Origin: Acidovorax sp. sic0104
GTDB taxonomy: Bacteria > Pseudomonadota > Gammaproteobacteria > Burkholderiales > Burkholderiaceae_C
Assembly: GCF_019219095.1 (NCBI RefSeq)
Contig: NZ_JAHUWH010000002.1
Location: 124,001-188,000, forward strand
Length of the DNA stretch: 64,000 nt
Direction: 5' to 3'
In this document: piece after piece, positions 8,437 through 17,035 of the stretch
Numbering within the stretch: the stretch's first letter is position 1
Layout: each line of letters opens with the position of its first letter
The notes under the pieces: generated by a model
Database searches by the model: none
Told to the model about the DNA's origin: nothing
The model's input: only the letters and a program-made list of their open reading frames with translations
Translations under genes and position numbers: made by a program

Positions 8437-10722
8437 TCAAGCCAACTTGAACGGCAGCTCGCGCGGAGTCTTCCCCGTGATTTGCGCGATCGCATTCGCA
8501 AACGCGGGCGCCAGCGGCGGCAACCCCGGCTCGCCCATGCCCGTGGGCGGCTCTGCGCTGGGCACGATGTGCACGGCCACCTGGGGCATGTCAGTGATGC
8601 GGGGCACCGCGAAGTCGCCGAAATTGCTCTGCTCCACCACGCCATCCTTGAGGGTGATGGCGGCGCCCGGCAGGCACATCGACAGGCCCATCAACGCCCC
8701 GCCCTGCACCTGCGCTTCCACGCTCCTGGGGTTGACCACCAGGTTGCAGTGCACGCCCGCCGTCACTCTGTGCAGCTTGGGCGTGCCGTCCTTGACCGAC
8801 GCCTCCACCACATAGGCCACCACCGACTGGAAGGACTCGTGCACTGCCACGCCCCAGGCAAGGCCGGGGGCGAGCTTCTTCTTGCCGTAGCCCGACTGCG
8901 CTACCGCCAGCTGAAGCGCCGCCTTGTGGCGCGGGTGCTTGTCGCCCATGAGCGCAAGGCGGTAGGCCACCGGGTCCTGCTTCGTGGTGCGGGCCACCTC
9001 GTCGATCAGCGTTTCCATGGCGTAGGCCGTATGGGTGGATCCCACGCTGCGCCACCACAGCACGGGCACATTGACGTCCGGATGGTGCACCGACAGCTTC
9101 ATGGGCACGTCGTAAGGCTCCTTCATGCCTTCGACGGCGGTGGCGTCGATACCGTTCTTGATCATGAAGGCCTCGAACGGCGACCCCTTGGTGATGGACT
9201 GGCCAACGATGGTGTGGTCCCACGCCAGGATCTTGCCCTGCGCGTCGAAGCCGATCTCGGCGCGGTGCACGTGCAGCGGCCGGTAGTAGCCGCCCTTGAT
9301 GTCATCCTCGCGGCTCCAGAGCGTGCGCACCGGGGCGGTGATGCCCGCCGTGCGCGCTGCCCTGGCCACGCCGCAGGCCTCCACCACGTAGTCGCTGGTG
9401 GGGATGGCGCGGCGGCCAAAGCCGCCACCGGCCATCTGGGTGTGCACCTTCACGTTCTGCGGCTGCAGGCCCAGTGTCTTGGCAGCAGCCATCGCGTCCA
9501 GGCCCGGCATTTGCGTGCCCATCCAGAGCTCGGCCTTGTCGCCGTCGAGTTTCACGGTGCAGTTCAACGGCTCCATGGGCGCATGCGCGAGGTACGGAAA
9601 CACGAACTCCGCGCTGATCTTGTGCGGTGCGCCGGCCAGCTGCGCCGTGTCGGCCTGCATCGCCACCAGACCGGGCTTTGCGGCCAGCTCCCGGTACTGC
9701 GCCAGTTGCCGGGCCGAATCGGTGGGCTGCAAGCCACTGTTGTCCCACTCGGCCTTGAGCGCATCGCGGCCTTGCTTGGCGGCCCAGTAGCCGTCGGCCA
9801 CCACGGCCACGCCTTCGCCGCCCCGGTCGGTGGGCACGCGCAACACGGCCTTCACGCCCTTCACGGCCTTGGCGGCAGAGTCGTCCAGCGACTTGAGCTT
9901 GGCGCCGAACACGGGCGGACGCGCCACCACGGCCGTGAGCATGCCGGGCAGGCGCACGTCGATGCCGTAGTTCTGCTGGCCGCTGGCCTTGGCCTTGGCG
10001 TCCAGGCGGCCCGTGGGCTTGCCGATGATGCGGAACTGCTTCGCGTCCTTGAGCACCACCTTCTCGGGCACGGGCTGCTTCATTGCCGCATCGGCCAGTT
10101 CGCCATAGCCCAGCTTCTTGCCGCCGGGGCCGACCACAAAGCCGTTGCTGGTGCGCAGCGTCGATGCGTCCACGCCCCACTGCACGGCGGCGGCACCGAC
10201 CAGCATGGCCCGGGTGCGCGCGCCCAGTTCACGGTACTGGGTGTACGAGTTCTTGATGGAGCCTGAGCCGCCGGTGATGTGCATTCCGAAGGCAGGGTCC
10301 ACATAGGCCGGGTTGGCGTCGCCGTGCACGCTGCGCACCTTGGTCCAGTCGGCGTCAAGTTCCTCGGCCAGGATCATGGGCAGGCCGGTCTGCACGCCCT
10401 GGCCAAAGTCCAGACGGTTGATGGTGACGGTGACCGTGCCATCGGCGTCGATGCGCACGAACGCGGATGGTTGCTCGAACGGCTTGAGGCCGCCGGCCGG
10501 TGCGGCGGCGCCACCGGCGCCCTGCGCCGTCGCCGCCAGCGGGAACGCGCCCAGCGCGAAGCCCGAAGCTGCCGTGACCTTGAGGAAGGTGCGGCGCGCC
10601 AAGCCTCCTGCGCCATCGTTTGCTTCTGAATCCATAGCGCCTGACGCTTGATCCATAAGGGCGAGAAGGCCTTTTGGCATGCCGCTGCGGGCGGCCGCCA
10701 CCACTTGGGGGTCGAAATGCAT
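8437..10722 (-). CDS. iorB: Molybdopterin-binding (beta) subunit of an IorB-type hydroxylase
   Basis: 761 residues, xanthine-dehydrogenase superfamily, aldehyde-oxidase-like molybdenum subunit. A twin-arginine signal (RR at 43-44 in ARRTFLKVT) indicates Tat export of the folded enzyme. The catalytic Glu motif GMGE lies near the C-terminus. Isoquinoline 1-oxidoreductase-type enzymes hydroxylate N-heterocycles or oxidise aldehydes with water as oxygen donor. AAGGAG lies 7 bases before the ATG. It follows the iron-sulfur subunit by 23 bases. The actual substrate is unknown; no cytochrome subunit or XdhC-like chaperone is adjacent. Confidence 0.9.
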   Translation of the reverse strand: MHFDPQVVAAARSGMPKGLLALMDQASGAMDSEANDGAGGLARRTFLKVTAASGFALGAFPLAATAQGAGGAAAPAGGLKPFEQPSAFVRIDADGTVTVTINRLDFGQGVQTGLPMILAEELDADWTKVRSVHGDANPAYVDPAFGMHITGGSGSIKNSYTQYRELGARTRAMLVGAAAVQWGVDASTLRTSNGFVVGPGGKKLGYGELADAAMKQPVPEKVVLKDAKQFRIIGKPTGRLDAKAKASGQQNYGIDVRLPGMLTAVVARPPVFGAKLKSLDDSAAKAVKGVKAVLRVPTDRGGEGVAVVADGYWAAKQGRDALKAEWDNSGLQPTDSARQLAQYRELAAKPGLVAMQADTAQLAGAPHKISAEFVFPYLAHAPMEPLNCTVKLDGDKAELWMGTQMPGLDAMAAAKTLGLQPQNVKVHTQMAGGGFGRRAIPTSDYVVEACGVARAARTAGITAPVRTLWSREDDIKGGYYRPLHVHRAEIGFDAQGKILAWDHTIVGQSITKGSPFEAFMIKNGIDATAVEGMKEPYDVPMKLSVHHPDVNVPVLWWRSVGSTHTAYAMETLIDEVARTTKQDPVAYRLALMGDKHPRHKAALQLAVAQSGYGKKKLAPGLAWGVAVHESFQSVVAYVVEASVKDGTPKLHRVTAGVHCNLVVNPRSVEAQVQGGALMGLSMCLPGAAITLKDGVVEQSNFGDFAVPRITDMPQVAVHIVPSAEPPTGMGEPGLPPLAPAFANAIAQITGKTPRELPFKLA

Positions 10723-10745
10723 GGTGTTCTCCTTACGTGGGTCGA

Positions 10746-11207
10746 TCAGGCCAGCGACTTGGCGGCGTCGTGGATGGCGGCGCGGATGCGCACATAGGTG
10801 CCGCAGCGGCAGACATTGCCCGCCATGGCGGCGTCGATATCGGCATCGCTGGGCTTCTTCTTGCCCTTGAGCAGCGCCGTGGCGCTCATGATCTGACCGC
10901 TCTGGCAGTAGCCGCACTGCGCCACGTCGTGCTTGACCCAGGCCGCGTGCACAGCCTTGCCCACCTTGTCGCTGGCGGTGACGGACTCGATGGTGGTGAT
11001 CTTCTGGCCGGCCGCCGCCGAGATCGGGGTGATGCAGGAGCGGATGGGCGCGCCGTTCAGATGCACGGTGCAGGCCCCGCACAAGGCCTGGCCGCAGCCA
11101 AACTTGGTGCCGGTCATGCCCAGCGTGTCGCGCAGGGCCCAGAGGATGGGCGTGGATTCGTCGGCGTCTACGGCCGTGTCTTTGCCATTGATGTTCAGGT
11201 TGGGCAT
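10746..11207 (-). CDS. iorA: [2Fe-2S] (alpha) subunit of an IorA-type hydroxylase
   Basis: 153 residues. Both clusters are visible: the plant-ferredoxin-type set Cys38, Cys43, Cys46, Cys58 and the helical-domain set Cys98, Cys101, Cys133, Cys135. It passes electrons from the molybdenum site of IorB. No signal peptide, so it would be exported by riding with Tat-borne IorB, as known for related enzymes. AGGAG lies 8 bases before the ATG. The promoter probably lies in the A/T-rich island around 11290-11340. Confidence 0.93.
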   Translation of the reverse strand: MPNLNINGKDTAVDADESTPILWALRDTLGMTGTKFGCGQALCGACTVHLNGAPIRSCITPISAAAGQKITTIESVTASDKVGKAVHAAWVKHDVAQCGYCQSGQIMSATALLKGKKKPSDADIDAAMAGNVCRCGTYVRIRAAIHDAAKSLA

Positions 11208-11306
11208 CGTGGGAACTCCTGGAGTTGAAGGTCGGCGCCGGCAAAAAAAGGCGGCGCCATCAGGGGCTGTCTGCGGCTCGGCTGGCCGCTCTTTTCTTTT
11301 TTAAGA

Positions 11307-11318
11307 GAATAATTATTC
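11307..11318. promoter_or_regulatory. Perfect 12-bp palindrome in the iorAB leader region
   Basis: GAATAATTATTC is its own reverse complement and sits in the only A/T-rich stretch between the TetR gene and iorA. It could be the TetR operator or part of the iorAB promoter. Confidence 0.4.
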
Positions 11319-11386
11319 GATTAAAACCGAAAAATCCAATGTCTGCTGGCGGGTGTGGCTTCAGCGGACGGGAGCGCTCGGCGGGT

Positions 11387-11959
11387 TCACGCCTTGATCG
11401 CGTCCCAGCACAGGCCGAAAGCCATCTGGTGCACGGCGTCTTCATCGGGCAAGGTCGCCGAGCGGATCAGGCTGGCGGTCTCGCGCACCGAGCCGACAAA
11501 GCTGGCCGTGAGCAGCGGCACGGGCACGTCCTTCAGGATTTCCTGGCGCTGCCCCTCGGCCATCAGCGCAAAGAAGCCGGCCATCAGCCGCGTGGAGAAC
11601 TCGCGGTTGCCGTCGGTGAACCACTGCGAGTTGTAGTACTGTTCCTGGAACACCACCTCTGCATACTGATCCAGCCGGTGGCGCAGCAGGTTGCACCAAC
11701 TGCGGCGCACCCGCGCGCGGTAAGGCATGTCGGGCAGCACGCCATCCATGAGGCGCGCGGCCGTCTCGGTCTTGGCATCCTGGTAGAGCTGGCTGATCAG
11801 CTCGTCCTTGGAGGGGTAGTACACGTAGAGCGTGCTGGTGGCAACGCCCGCTGCCCGCGCGATCTCGGCCAGGGTCAACCCGCTCAGGCCCGTGCGGGCC
11901 ACCAGGTCGAAGGTGGCCTGCGCAATGGCACGCTGCTTTTCGTCGTCCTTGGGTTTCAT
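11387..11959 (-). CDS. TetR family transcriptional regulator next to iorAB
   Basis: 190 residues from the ATG at 11959, which gives the usual short charged tail (MKPKDDEKQ) before the [24 protein letters not shown]. Family members are ligand-responsive repressors. It is upstream of iorA on the same strand, separated by 179 bases that include a palindrome, so it probably controls itself or iorAB. An in-frame extension to 12040 was not used because it lacks a ribosome site and would overlap the pdxH promoter area. Confidence 0.88.
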   Translation of the reverse strand: MKPKDDEKQRAIAQATFDLVARTGLSGLTLAEIARAAGVATSTLYVYYPSKDELISQLYQDAKTETAARLMDGVLPDMPYRARVRRSWCNLLRHRLDQYAEVVFQEQYYNSQWFTDGNREFSTRLMAGFFALMAEGQRQEILKDVPVPLLTASFVGSVRETASLIRSATLPDEDAVHQMAFGLCWDAIKA

Positions 11960-12075
11960 GGTCGCGACAATATAAGCGAATAGCAATTCGACAACAACCG
12001 GAAGGCCTGTCGGGATGCCCGGGCCGCTGCGCTCGCGCAAGAATGCTCATCGTGTACCGATGCACAATCGGCGCC

Positions 12076-12717
12076 ATGACCACGCACTCCATCGCCGACC
12101 TGCGCAAGAGCTACGAGCGCGCAGAACTCAACGAAGACGCGTCGCATGCCGCGCCGCTGCAGCAGTTCGATCAGTGGCTGCAAGAGGCCATCAAGGCCGA
12201 GATCCCCGAGCCCAACGCCATGACGCTGGCCACCGTGGGAGGCGACCTGCGCCCCAGCACGCGGATCGTGCTGATCAAGGGCTACGACGAGCGCGGCATC
12301 GTCTGGTTCACCAACTACGACAGCCGCAAGGGTCGCCAGATCGCGGGCAACCCGTTTGCCGCGCTGCAGTTCCACTGGGTAGAACTCGAGCGCGTGGTGC
12401 GCATCGAGGGCTCGGTGGAGAAGGTGAGCGACGAGGAAAGCGACGCGTACTTTCACAGCCGCCCGCTCGACTCACGCATCGGTGCCTGGGCCAGTCCGCA
12501 AAGTCAGGTCATCCCGGGCCGAAGCCTGCTGGTGGCCAACGCGGCCAAGTACGGCGCGCAGTTCCTGCTCATGCCGCCGCGCCCGCCGCACTGGGGCGGC
12601 TTTCGGCTCAAGCCCGATCAGTGGGAGTTCTGGCAAGGCCGCAAGAGCCGCCTGCACGACCGCCTGCGCTACCGGCTGGACCAGGGCGAATGGATCAAGG
12701 AGCGGCTCGCTCCCTGA
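12076..12717 (+). CDS. pdxH: Pyridoxine/pyridoxamine 5'-phosphate oxidase
   Basis: 213 residues from ATG 12076. It makes pyridoxal 5'-phosphate using FMN. Family motifs are strong: FMN-binding [21 protein letters not shown], and the C-terminal [16 protein letters not shown] and RLHDRL blocks. The product matches the usual length of 210-220. An upstream ATG at 12043 is in frame but adds an atypical extension. A CACAAT hexamer lies 7 bases before the start, suggesting a very short 5' leader. Confidence 0.97.
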   Translation: MTTHSIADLRKSYERAELNEDASHAAPLQQFDQWLQEAIKAEIPEPNAMTLATVGGDLRPSTRIVLIKGYDERGIVWFTNYDSRKGRQIAGNPFAALQFHWVELERVVRIEGSVEKVSDEESDAYFHSRPLDSRIGAWASPQSQVIPGRSLLVANAAKYGAQFLLMPPRPPHWGGFRLKPDQWEFWQGRKSRLHDRLRYRLDQGEWIKERLAP

Positions 12718-12898
12718 GCTCGGGCCTGCACAACCCTGCCCCGGCGCGCACAGGGGTACCGGGCCCGTGTTCATCTTCCGTTCATGTCCCGCTTCGCAGC
12801 GGTTCATGCGCGCATCACGCTGAATTCACCCCTGCCCGGTTCAATGGGAACTGCTGACTTCGCGGCCGGCGTTCACAAACTACAACCATTGAACTTCC

Positions 12899-13198
12899 AT
12901 GAAGATCAACCGCCTGGCAGGGGCCGCTGGCGACGTCGACGTCGACGTTGCCACTTCCTCCTTGCAAGCCCAAGCCAAGCCGTCCGTCGTCACCCACGCC
13001 ATGAGCGAGGCCGAGGTGCTCGCCGCCTGGCCAAAACTGGTGCCAGGCCCTGCTCGACACAAGGCGAATCGCGCCGGCCCCGTGGCCTACACCGCGAAGA
13101 ACTTCGTCACCCCGAGGATCACCGCCGGCATGGTGATGAGGGCCAGCGCCGTGGACACCGCCACGCTGGCCGTTACCTCGTCCTCGGCCACCTGGTAG
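12899..13198 (+). CDS. Possible small hypothetical protein, partly antisense to the AEC gene
   Basis: A 99-codon frame starting MKINRLAGA. The first 55 codons have the high third-position GC of neighbouring genes and a repeated Asp-Val run, which argues for coding. The last third lies antisense to the 3' end of the AEC transporter and may be chance. No family recognised. It may be a gene remnant or a real short gene that ends in convergent overlap. The region 12718-12898 before it holds no other gene that I can see. Confidence 0.3.
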   Translation: MKINRLAGAAGDVDVDVATSSLQAQAKPSVVTHAMSEAEVLAAWPKLVPGPARHKANRAGPVAYTAKNFVTPRITAGMVMRASAVDTATLAVTSSSATW

Positions 13199-14043
13199 CG
13201 CTGGGCGAACAGGAACACGTTGGCCCCCACCGGCAGCGAGGCCGCCACGATCATCACGGCCAGCGGCATGCCCGACAGGCCCAGCGCCCAGGCCAGAGCC
13301 ACCAGCACCAGCGGGTGCACCACGCACTTGACCACCGCGATGCGCAGGGCCGCCTTGAAATGGTGGCCCACCTTGGTGAACGCCAGCGTCACGCCCACCA
13401 GCAGCAGCGAGATGGGTCCCAGCGCCTGGCCGAGCAGCAGCATGGGCTTGTCCACCACGGCCGGGATGACCAGGCCCGTCTGGGCGAACAGCAGGCCCGC
13501 GATGATGGGCAGCGGCACCGGGTGCACGATGCCGTTGCGCACCGCTTGCAGCACCGTGCGCCACATGGCCTGCTGCGTGCCGCCGGCACGGCCCGCGTGT
13601 TCGCGCGCCGAGGCCAGCTCGAACACCACGGTGGCGGCCGTCAGCAGGATGAGCGCATGCACCGAGATCAGGGTGAACAGCGTCACCAGACCGGCCTCGC
13701 CAAATACCAGGGAGACTAGCGGCACGCCGATCATGATGGTGTTGCTGAAGGTGTTGGCCAGCGCGCGAGCAGCCGCCAGGCTGGAGAACCCCAGCACGGC
13801 CATGGTGGCGGCAAAGACGAGCATCGCCGCCGCGAAGTAGATAGCGATGGGGCCGAAGTCCAGGTCCTCGATGTGCACCGAACTCATGGTGCGAAACAGC
13901 AGCGCCGGCGTCAGCACCATGAAGACCAGATTGGCCAGGTCCTTGACCGCCTCGGCACGTATCCAGCCGCGCCGCCCCGCATAGAAGCCCAGGGCGATGA
14001 ACAGGATGACGGGAAGCAGCGAGGTGACGACGGGCGAATTCAC
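13087..14043 (-). CDS. AEC family transporter (auxin efflux carrier-like permease)
   Basis: 318 residues from a GTG at 14043, with about ten membrane helices. The start ILFIALGFYAGRRGWI and the motifs NTIMIGVPL and ASLPVGANVFLFA are typical of bacterial AEC proteins, which move organic acids such as malate or malonate. An in-frame extension to 14157 has a Pro/Ala/Arg-rich sequence and was rejected. Single gene; its 3' end meets a small possible gene on the other strand. Confidence 0.88.
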   Translation of the reverse strand: MNSPVVTSLLPVILFIALGFYAGRRGWIRAEAVKDLANLVFMVLTPALLFRTMSSVHIEDLDFGPIAIYFAAAMLVFAATMAVLGFSSLAAARALANTFSNTIMIGVPLVSLVFGEAGLVTLFTLISVHALILLTAATVVFELASAREHAGRAGGTQQAMWRTVLQAVRNGIVHPVPLPIIAGLLFAQTGLVIPAVVDKPMLLLGQALGPISLLLVGVTLAFTKVGHHFKAALRIAVVKCVVHPLVLVALAWALGLSGMPLAVMIVAASLPVGANVFLFAQRYQVAEDEVTASVAVSTALALITMPAVILGVTKFFAV

Positions 14044-14153
14044 GGTGGGTGGCGCAGCGCGCAGTGGCGGCCGGCAAAAAGGGCGAGGGACAGCGGGCGG
14101 GGCCGAAAAGGCCAAGGCGCGTATTGTGGCCCCAACCGCAGCCGCGCAACAGG

Positions 14154-14220
14154 ACATTACTACTGATTTGATAGCTACTCACGCAATTGCAGCAAGCGCC
14201 ATGCACAGTTTTTGCTTTAA
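14154..14220 (+). repeat. Dispersed repeat family 1, copy B
   Basis: It shares TACTGATTTGATAGCTA with copy A at 4369 and then continues with an AGCAAGCGCC segment and a T-rich end. It lies between the divergent AEC and DUF1697 genes, so promoters of both must lie in or beside it. Confidence 0.65.
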
Positions 14221-14312
14221 ATGCGGCAACAAGCCACGGTGGCCGTGGCACCACCCGCAGATCCGCCGCCTATAGTGGCAATCCCACACAGCCGCCTCCT
14301 TCGCTCCTTGCC

Positions 14313-14855
14313 GTGAAATTCGCAGCCTTCTTTCGCAACCTGAACCTTGGCCACGGCAATGCCCCATCGCGCAGCGGGCTCGAGGGCTTCTTCGCCCGGG
14401 CAGGTGCGGCAGAGGCGGCATCGTTTCAGACCAACGGCACGGTGGCGTTCACGGCCAATGGCACGCGGTCCGCACGCCAGATCCTGCGGGGCGTGCAGAA
14501 CGTGCTGTTGCAGGAGCACGGTTTCGACGAGCCGGTGTTTCTGCGAGGCATGCCCGGCCTTCGCTCACTGCTGGCCCGCGACCCGTTCGCCGGCCGGGAC
14601 AAGGGGCCGCCCGTGTATGACTTCTATGTGACCTTTCTGCACGACGACGCCCAGGTACCGCCCGACCCGCCGAACAGCAACGCCCGGGGCGATGTGCAGG
14701 TGCTGCTTTACACCGGGCACGAGTTCCTGTCGGTCAGCCACGAACATGGCAAGACCATGGGCAGCCCGAACGTGTTTGCCGAAAGGCTCTTCGGCCTGCC
14801 CGCCACCACGCGCACCTGGGGAACCCTGTGCCGCCTGGTCGAGCGGCACGGCTGA
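14313..14855 (+). CDS. DUF1697 family protein
   Basis: 180 residues from a GTG at 14313. It begins VKFAAFFRNLNLGH, matching the DUF1697 opening in which a short strand is followed by R-x-(I/L)-N-(V/L)-G. The rest is a two-domain alpha/beta protein ending NVFAERLFGLPATTRTWGT. Function of the family is unknown. No clear ribosome site precedes the GTG. Repeat copy B lies upstream. Confidence 0.8.
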   Translation: MKFAAFFRNLNLGHGNAPSRSGLEGFFARAGAAEAASFQTNGTVAFTANGTRSARQILRGVQNVLLQEHGFDEPVFLRGMPGLRSLLARDPFAGRDKGPPVYDFYVTFLHDDAQVPPDPPNSNARGDVQVLLYTGHEFLSVSHEHGKTMGSPNVFAERLFGLPATTRTWGTLCRLVERHG

Positions 14856-15043
14856 GAGCCACCCGGCGCGGCCTGCCAGGCAGGCGCTTGCGCAGAAATA
14901 TCCAGCATTCCCGCCACATATCCGGCATTTGAAACGCGCGCAGGCTGCCATGCTTCAGCCACCTGCCCTGCCCTGCGCTCGCCGACCCCTCGCAACGCGT
15001 GGGGCCGTCGCCACGGGCAGGCAGGCATTTTCCGGAGGGCTCC

Positions 15044-15160
15044 ATGCTGTACACAGAACTCGAGATCCATTTGGCGGTCAAGCGCCTGATCCTTGAAGGC
15101 TATGCCGCGTTGACCTTGCGCCAGCAGCACATCGTGGACTCGCTGTCGGCGATCTGTTGA
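15044..15160 (+). CDS. Small hypothetical protein, 38 residues
   Basis: ATG 15044 to TGA 15158-15160. GGAGG ends five bases before the ATG, one of the best ribosome sites in the window. The peptide starts MLYTELEIHLAVKRL and is mainly amphipathic helix with two Gln, one His and a terminal Cys. No family recognised. It is followed by a 34-base gap to the convergent HAD gene. The strong ribosome site and coding-like codons support a real gene. Confidence 0.55.
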   Translation: MLYTELEIHLAVKRLILEGYAALTLRQQHIVDSLSAIC

Positions 15161-15194
15161 TCGCCCCGCCCAGGGGCTGCGCCGTCGGCAGCGG

Positions 15195-15881
15195 CTAGGC
15201 CGGCAATTGCGCACCCGCCAGCAGCTCCCCAACTCCTTGCAGCCCCAGCACGTGGTGATCTGCCTCGTCCCAGGGGCTGACCCCGGGTCGGACGGTCTGA
15301 ACCGTCACCATGCCCAGCGCGCGGCCCGCTCCCAGCTCGGACAACGGGTTGTCGCCCACGACCAGCACCTGCTCGGGTTCGCATCGCTCCTGGGCCAGGA
15401 TCTCGGAGAAGATCCTGGCCTTGCCGTGCGGACCGGGTTCGTCGATCGCATCGATCACCACACGCTCGAACCATGGCGCAATGCCCAGCACGTCGATCTT
15501 GCTCTGCTGCAGGCGGCGAAATCCGCTGGTCACGAGGTACCTGCGCACGGGCAAGGCGGGCAACAGCCCCAGGTCGGCGTAGCCCGACAGCGGCGGCTGC
15601 ATCTCCATGCTGATGAACGCCTGCCAGCCCGCGTCGCGCATGGCGTCGCTGAAACCGTAGCGCTCTGCCACCAGGTCGAAGGCCGTGTACCAGCACTGGG
15701 CGATGGCGTCCTCCAGCACGTCGGGCGACAAAGTGCCCTGGTTGGCCTGGCGGATGGCCACGAAGGCGGTCTCGAACAGAGTACCCATGGCACGGGCGTC
15801 CATGAGGCAATTGTCCAGGTCGAAGATGGCTGCGGTGTACGGCAGGTTCGGCGTCGGACGGCGGCGGGTTGTTTCGGTCAT
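15195..15881 (-). CDS. HAD superfamily hydrolase
   Basis: 228 residues. The HAD nucleophile motif appears as FDLDNCLMD (Asp21, Asp23), with Asn in place of the usual Gly after the second Asp; motif II is LVTSGF and motif IV is VVGDNPLSELG. These are Mg-dependent phosphatases, often acting on small phosphorylated metabolites. The ATG at 15881 was chosen because the upstream in-frame codon is TTG. It lies 23 bases after the ABC ATPase gene and is probably the last gene of that operon. Confidence 0.85.
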   Translation of the reverse strand: MTETTRRRPTPNLPYTAAIFDLDNCLMDARAMGTLFETAFVAIRQANQGTLSPDVLEDAIAQCWYTAFDLVAERYGFSDAMRDAGWQAFISMEMQPPLSGYADLGLLPALPVRRYLVTSGFRRLQQSKIDVLGIAPWFERVVIDAIDEPGPHGKARIFSEILAQERCEPEQVLVVGDNPLSELGAGRALGMVTVQTVRPGVSPWDEADHHVLGLQGVGELLAGAQLPA

Positions 15882-15904
15882 GGTTTTACGGAGGGTTGTT
15901 GTAT

Positions 15905-17023
15905 TCAAATGGCTACCACGGACACGCCGTGGTCCGCCAGCGTCAGGCTGACTGGGGCGCCCACATCCAGTGGGGCCTTGACCAGGGGCGAGACCACGAA
16001 GATCTCGCCCAGCGCGCTGGCAAATGTGTATTCCATGATGCTCCCCAGGTAGGTGCGCTTGGTCAGCCGGGCGGCCAGCCCATGCGCAGTGGCTGGGCCG
16101 ATGATCCAGGCTTCGGGCCGCACGGCGATCTTCACTGGGCCGCAGGGCAGCGAGGGCGGCGACGGCACGCGCAGCGGTCCCAGGTCCGCATGGCCCGGCT
16201 CTTGGCCTGCGGACGGGCCGGCCTTGTTGAAGCCCTCGAACAGCATCGCCTCGCCCATGAAGCCGGCCACGAACTCCGACGCTGGCTGCTCGTACAGCTC
16301 ACTGGGCGCGCCGCGCTGGGCGATGGCGCCCTTGTTCATCACGATGATCTGGTCGCTGACCGCCAATGCCTCGCTCTGGTCGTGGGTGACGTAGGCCACC
16401 GTGAGGCCCAGCCGCTGCTGCAGCGTGCGAATCTCCTCGCGCATGGCGCGGCGCAAGCGCGCATCCAGGTTGGACAGGGGTTCGTCGAACAGCAGCACCG
16501 CCGGCTCCAGCGCCAGCGCCCGCGCCAGCGCCACCCGCTGCTGCTGACCGCCCGACAGTTCAGCCGGCCTGCGCTGGTCCAGGCCATGCAGGCCCACGGT
16601 GTCCAGCATGGCGCGCGCCTTGTCGCGCACCAGGGCCTTGTCCAGGTGCGACATCCGCAGGCCGTAGCACACATTGTCGATCACGTTCATGTGCGGAAAC
16701 AGCGCATAGCTCTGGAACACCAGGCTCACATTGCGCTGGGCCGGCCCCAGCGTGGTCACGTCGTGGCCATCGATGAAAATGCGCCCGGCCGTGGGCGACT
16801 CCAGCCCCGCGATCATGCGCAGCGTGGTGGTCTTGCCGCAGCCCGAGGGCCCGAGGATGGTGGTGAGCGTGCCCCGGGGCACGGCAAAGCTGATGTGGTC
16901 CACCACCAGCGGGTCGCTGTCGGCCGTGCCGAAACGCTTGCACACGCCCTGAAACTCGATACCGTGACTGGCGTGCGGTGGTGGCAAGGACGACGGCGGT
17001 AGCCGGTACGCAGACATGTTCAT
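15905..17023 (-). CDS. ABC transporter ATPase of the PotA/FbpC (MalK-like) type
   Basis: 372 residues. Walker A GPSGCGKTT at 58-66, signature LSGGQQQR at 156-163, Walker B VLLFDEP at about 176, then a C-terminal TOBE-like regulatory domain. Such ATPases power uptake of ferric iron, polyamines or phosphonates. AGGAG overlaps the stop of the upstream kinase gene, so it is expressed with the two-component genes. No permease or binding-protein gene lies beside it within this window, so the partner subunits are encoded elsewhere. Confidence 0.9.
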   Translation of the reverse strand: MNMSAYRLPPSSLPPPHASHGIEFQGVCKRFGTADSDPLVVDHISFAVPRGTLTTILGPSGCGKTTTLRMIAGLESPTAGRIFIDGHDVTTLGPAQRNVSLVFQSYALFPHMNVIDNVCYGLRMSHLDKALVRDKARAMLDTVGLHGLDQRRPAELSGGQQQRVALARALALEPAVLLFDEPLSNLDARLRRAMREEIRTLQQRLGLTVAYVTHDQSEALAVSDQIIVMNKGAIAQRGAPSELYEQPASEFVAGFMGEAMLFEGFNKAGPSAGQEPGHADLGPLRVPSPPSLPCGPVKIAVRPEAWIIGPATAHGLAARLTKRTYLGSIMEYTFASALGEIFVVSPLVKAPLDVGAPVSLTLADHGVSVVAI

Positions 17024-17035
17024 GCAAAGGACTCC

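Noticed and set aside
8389..10266. A 625-codon open frame on the plus strand opposite iorB
   Set aside because: It is antisense to a clear Mo-hydroxylase subunit, its product is a low-complexity His/Arg/Gly/Ala mix, and GC-rich codons on one strand leave few stops on the other.
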